Source: Crenarchaeota archaeon 13_1_40CM_3_52_17 (GTDB lineage Archaea; Thermoproteota; Bathyarchaeia; 40CM-2-53-6). From it: 47,726 nucleotides of DNA. Each line of letters begins with the position of its first letter. Within the stretch, counting starts at the first letter, position 1. The notes beneath the pieces were generated by a model. It saw only the letters and a list, made by a program, of their open reading frames with translations. It made no database searches and was not told the origin of the DNA. The position numbers were made by a program, and so were the translations under genes. The stretch spans positions 1 to 47,726 of the forward strand of contig MNGN01000036.1 of assembly GCA_001918745.1 (NCBI GenBank), given 5' to 3'. Shown one piece after another: positions 45,067-47,726 of this stretch.

Positions 45067-45105
45067 TCGAGTGGTGGATGTCACCACAATGCCTAAAAAC
45101 CCTTC

Positions 45106-45390
45106 ATGATGCAAATACGTCGACTATTCGACCCGTCAAGGCCTAGTGAATTGGTTAAGAAAATCCTAACTAGATTCGCTGTTGCAAAGAAGCCCGCTCG
45201 ATCTGAGGGTACGCAATATAGGTCTCCTCGAATTTATCTGCCTACAAAGTTGACTGATGATTCTAGCTTTCCATTCAGAGAGGGAGATATTCTCAGCATC
45301 CGGGTTGACGGGCGCAGGTTGATCGTTCAGAGGGCTCAGAAAAGCATTCAACGGTCGTTTGAGGGTGGAGATACTCGGCAGAAACCATAA
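45106..45390 (+). CDS. Small AbrB/SpoVT-like-domain protein
   Basis: 94 aa, ATG start. The C-terminal half RIYLPTKLTDDSSFPF, then EGDILSIRVDGRRLIVQRAQ, resembles the swapped-hairpin AbrB fold, which binds DNA as a dimer. The basic N-terminus (LVKKILTRFAVAKKPAR) is extra. It may be a transcription regulator. Its end overlaps the start region of the next gene's frame. Confidence 0.6.
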   Translation: MMQIRRLFDPSRPSELVKKILTRFAVAKKPARSEGTQYRSPRIYLPTKLTDDSSFPFREGDILSIRVDGRRLIVQRAQKSIQRSFEGGDTRQKP

Positions 45391-45430
45391 TATCCGCGCA
45401 AAGCTGTTCTGCCCGTGCGTTGCAAGTCGA

Positions 45431-45874
45431 ATGTTAAGAGTGACCGTACAGATTACGAATCTAGCAGGCGAACGTTTCTGGGGTCAGGAGTCCCAATTAC
45501 CGCCTCAAGTCCAGGTTGCGGTTAACATCAATGTCGTCGGATTGGACTCGAAGAACGAGTCCACGGCCGACGCTCCCTTTGTTTTCACAGTGAATTACAA
45601 TCCATCGATCGCACAGCTTAGCGTTAAAGGTCGGGCCCAAGTGTCCGGGGAAAAAGAAGAGATCTCTAAGATGATGGATGAGCATAAACAGAACAGGCCG
45701 CCTCCTGTAGCGATAATTCAGGCTGTATCGAGCATTGCAATGGCTGAGGCAATTCTATTGTCGAAGAGTCTGGGGATTCCGCCACCGCTTCCCCCTATAG
45801 GCCTGCCGCCAGAACAAATGCACGCGCAGCAACAGCAAGGCCCGAGAAAATCTGAGCCACGCTACACTACGTAA
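45431..45874 (+). CDS. SecB-like or chaperone-like small protein, uncertain
   Basis: 147 aa from ATG 45431 (MLRVTVQITNLAGERFWGQ). The open frame starts at 45359 but that part overlaps the previous gene. VNINVVGL, VFTVNYNPSIAQLSVKGRAQ and PPPVAIIQAVSSIAMAEAIL give an order reminiscent of SecB-type beta-rich chaperones. The C-terminal PPPLPPIGLPPEQ and Gln-rich end are disordered. The link to SecB is a weak structural analogy. Confidence 0.5.
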   Translation: MLRVTVQITNLAGERFWGQESQLPPQVQVAVNINVVGLDSKNESTADAPFVFTVNYNPSIAQLSVKGRAQVSGEKEEISKMMDEHKQNRPPPVAIIQAVSSIAMAEAILLSKSLGIPPPLPPIGLPPEQMHAQQQQGPRKSEPRYTT

Positions 45875-45883
45875 TTATTTGAA

Positions 45884-45930
45884 CCATCCAAAATTTTGGA
45901 GGTGTGTGATATCTCCAAAAAATTGGATGG
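45884..45930. repeat. Large inverted repeat beside the integrase gene
   Basis: Two 18-base arms (45884-45901 and 45913-45930) pair at 16 of 18 positions around an 11-base loop (GTGTGTGATAT). Arm 1 contains the perfect 12-base palindrome CCAAAATTTTGG. It lies between the stops of the upstream gene (45874) and the integrase (45942). It could be a bidirectional terminator or the element's attachment or excision site. Confidence 0.55.
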
Positions 45931-45941
45931 GCAGTCCTGTC

Positions 45942-46822
45942 TCATAGAAGCGGAATACCTTCTTCGGCTAGCACAGTCTGCACTATAGCTCGCCTCCTAT
46001 CCAATGCCGTTGCGGGCACGTATCTCGCGATAACACCCAGCGGTGTCCGGTCATGCCTCTCAATATCGTAGAACTCGAACTGGTTCAAGGGCTGTCCAGA
46101 TATCGGAACGCCAAGCCTCTTCGCCATTATTCCATGAAACCAGTGTCGTATGCGATGCGGATGGGCGCAAGCCCAATCTTCGATTCCAATCATTCTCGCG
46201 TACTTGTGCATCAGATTGTTGGGGGTCTGATGACTGATCTGAAACACCTTTCCACTTCTTCGTGGTCCGACGAACTCCTTTAGTCGACTCAACAAGACGG
46301 GCGATATTGGGATCGATTCCCACGCTTTCCTCCATGGCTTATCAGAGGTTGGCGCGTATCCCTTTCCGGTTATCCAGACATATCCATCATTCCACTTGAT
46401 GTCCTCAATCATGATACCTGGCAGGTGGTTTCCTTTCTGATCTCCCCCTATCGCCTCTGCTCTTCTAAGCCCGTAATCAATGTAGAAGCCAAAGAGACAG
46501 AAGTGCTCTAGGTTCTCCTTCTCGGTAATCGTGAGGATTTGGGCGAGGTTACGGCTCGTAAGATCGATCTCATGCTTAATCTCGTTTTTTTTCAATTTTT
46601 TCCAAGCGTTTGCATGGCAAGCCTTCGAGTATGATGTGAGATCAGGTTCGACAACGCTTTGGATTTTAGGTATTTCGCGGGAAAGTATTTCCACCTGTCA
46701 GACTCGGCGACCTCAACGTAGTATTGATAGTTGAAAGGTGGCTTGAGCGAGCGGATGTGTTTGATTTCCTCGAGGTCCAGCTCTCCTGGCCAGCATGGGT
46801 CGCTTTTGATCGAGTTTACCAT
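45942..46822 (-). CDS. Tyrosine recombinase (integrase) in two frames
   Basis: The N-terminal part (frame A, 46822-46592) reads MVNSIKSDPCWPGELDLEE and KPPFNYQYYVEVAESDRW to LAMQTLGKN, then stops. The C-terminal part (frame B, 46694-45942) has its own GTG at 46694 and reads YGLRRAEAIG (Arg), ITGKGY (Lys), HPHRIRHWFH (His-x-x-Arg), the IERHDRTP His and ARYVPATA (Tyr). All core recombinase residues are present. Joining the two at A AAA AAT (46595-46601) by -1 shift gives one continuous protein of about 290 aa. It is either programmed frameshifting, a lost A in the A6 run, or two real ORFs. An archaeal integrase of a mobile element. Confidence 0.8.
46595..46601 (-). other. Candidate -1 frameshift heptamer A AAA AAT
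   Basis: In frame A codons GGA AAA AAT, the heptamer fits X XXY YYZ. Slipping -1 on it continues in frame B as AAA AAA TTG. The frame A stop TGA follows immediately at 46592-46594. A run of eight A lies just downstream, so sequence error is also possible. Confidence 0.4.
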
Positions 46823-46831
46823 ATCGTAGCA

Positions 46832-47146
46832 TCAATCGATTGCCTGTTTGGACTCTATTATCGCTAAAGGCCATGCTATGATGCGAGAAATCCTGTCAAA
46901 TGAAGCGACGTCTTTGCGCTGGGCCGCTTTCCTAATACGGATGTTCAGACGCTCAAAGTGTTTGTCGAAGAAGGATATCCATGAGCGAACGACATCGTGA
47001 TCGGCTTCATGTTTCGCGAGTCGAGCTCGAAGATTATTGGCTTTGCCAATGTAAGGTACGAGTCCCTGCTTGTTGTAGAGGAAGTAAATTCCCGGTTCGG
47101 CTCGAAACTCACCATGATGCTTCATTTTCACGTCAAATGGCACCAT
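46832..47146 (-). CDS. GIY-YIG endonuclease
   Basis: 104 aa, ATG start. GIYFLYNKQGLVPYIGKANN holds the GIY and YIG motifs, with catalytic Tyr and Arg (NLRARL) and a Glu-containing helix. It is a small stand-alone domain, typical of mobile elements or repair. It sits 9 bp upstream of the integrase frame A start, so it may form an element cassette with it. Confidence 0.85.
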   Translation of the reverse strand: MVPFDVKMKHHGEFRAEPGIYFLYNKQGLVPYIGKANNLRARLAKHEADHDVVRSWISFFDKHFERLNIRIRKAAQRKDVASFDRISRIIAWPLAIIESKQAID

Positions 47147-47233
47147 TGTGTGCTGGAGAGCGAATTTAGTCTTTCTGTAATGGAAAGACTAATGATTCGT
47201 GGTCAATCCCAGACGAAACAGCATGTTTGTTGA

Positions 47234-47443
47234 TACACCTGCACTTCAACCAATACGTGTCAGAGATGCCGCATGGTCTCTCTCTACAGCCCTAGGAAGG
47301 GCCCGGTTTCAGAGGGCTGGGACCCCTACATGCTTGTCCATCATATCGACAAGAATCGTGGCAATAATTCTCTTGAGAACCTCAAGCTCGTTAACCCAAC
47401 GTGTCATGTCAAAGAACATGGCAAAGAATGGGGAAATAAGTAG
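47234..47443 (+). pseudogene. HNH endonuclease, start not resolved (possible fragment)
   Basis: The reading frame from 47234 gives NTCQRCRMVSLY, then MLVHHIDKNRGNNSLENLK, then CHVKEHGKEW. This is a CxxC zinc knuckle followed by an HNH core (His-His-Ile-Asp, Asn, Cys-x-x-x-x-H-type end). The only ATG is at 47273, after the CxxC, and an in-frame TGA lies at 47231-47233. No ATG, GTG or TTG precedes the CxxC. It is therefore a fragment, a gene with an internal stop, or one using an unusual start. Part of the mobile-element remnant. Confidence 0.55.
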
Positions 47444-47726
47444 AGATGGACGGGGAGAGACCTGGCTGACTAACGCACAGAAGAACCGTATTCTCGGGTT
47501 AGCCAGGATGGTTCCTAGGGACGAGCTACTTTTGGGGCTTCAACTCGAACGTGGATGGCGTATCGGTAGCATCGTGGGTTGCCATAACAGAGTAGCATAT
47601 ACGAGAAAGAGGACGGGTGAAAAGGTTGTGTGCATCGTTGATCTTCCAGGAATAAGAAAGGAGGACGTGGGGCCGGAGACCATAGTGGTCCGATTCAAGG
47701 GCGGAAGGACAGAGGCGGACTACCCT
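47418..47726 (+). CDS. Unknown protein, cut by the window end
   Basis: 103 codons from the ATG at 47418 are open to the last base. It starts 26 bp inside the HNH gene's end. The sequence reads MAKNGEISRDGRGETWLTNA, then LARMVPRDELLLGLQ, then VVCIVDLPGIRKEDV. It is basic in the middle (VAYTRKRTGEKV) and mixed in order, with the feel of a real coding region. Unknown, probably part of the element. No family recognised. Confidence 0.5.
   Translation, partial: MAKNGEISRDGRGETWLTNAQKNRILGLARMVPRDELLLGLQLERGWRIGSIVGCHNRVAYTRKRTGEKVVCIVDLPGIRKEDVGPETIVVRFKGGRTEADYP

Noticed and set aside
1-47726. tRNA, rRNA or CRISPR arrays
   Set aside because: No T-loop pattern with a matching acceptor stem, no rRNA segments and no regularly spaced repeats were found by eye.

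Overview
The window is a gene-dense piece of an archaeal chromosome with moderate GC content. The archaeal assignment rests on group II chaperonin, RNA polymerase subunit RpoK, ribosomal protein eS25, family B DNA polymerase, the small subunit of archaeal/eukaryotic primase, an ATP-dependent DNA ligase, split GMP synthase, archaeal phosphoglycerate mutase ApgM, CofE (coenzyme F420) and a cyclic 2,3-diphosphoglycerate synthetase-like protein. eS25, a type IA topoisomerase and a possible eL22-like protein point to the TACK side of the archaea. A Bathyarchaeia-like or deep Nitrososphaeria-like lineage is my inference and cannot be proven from this sequence alone.

Layout. 1-2055: small unknown and membrane proteins. 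2056-5718: a membrane protein followed directly by a 933-residue protein with two AAA+ modules and a Lon-type protease domain. 5853-8276: a small protein, split GMP synthase (both subunits, minus strand) and a frameshifted eL22-like gene. 8477-12631: a 1384-residue modular surface protein with a C-terminal membrane anchor, followed by a 525-bp gap. 13157-16602: a minus-strand cluster of M50 protease, Mrr-like nuclease, 3-hydroxyacyl-CoA dehydrogenase and a B12-binding-like protein. 16734-19420: RimI-like acetyltransferase, rpoK and thermosome. 19735-25865: sugar aminotransferase, cpgS-like GTPase, cyclophilin-like protein, eS25, a ribbon-helix-helix regulator, pyrF, inositol-phosphate synthase and a duplicated-domain unknown. 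25936-31957: cofE, polB, an RNA m5C methyltransferase and apgM. 32108-36020: a zinc-finger mini-gene and an intein-containing topA. 36013-42370: membrane protein, agmatinase, HPr-kinase-like protein, a lysine-rich mini-protein, primase small subunit, DNA ligase and carbamate kinase. 42609-45874: methyltransferase, DUF4382-like protein, dCTP deaminase-like protein, HD hydrolase and two small proteins. 45884-47726: a mobile-element remnant with a large hairpin, a tyrosine recombinase in two frames, a GIY-YIG nuclease, an HNH fragment and an open-ended unknown.

Replication and repair genes (polB, topA, priS, lig) recur through the window but are not in one operon. The ligase and priS genes form a tight pair. 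No tRNA, rRNA or CRISPR array was recognised.

The most unusual features are the tandem AAA+/Lon protein with its membrane partner, the topA intein in a gene without a canonical start codon, the integrase joined across an A AAA AAT heptamer, the eL22-like gene broken by one base, the HPr-kinase-like protein with a five-cysteine insert, and a Lys-rich histone-H1-tail-like mini-protein. Start codons are often TTG.
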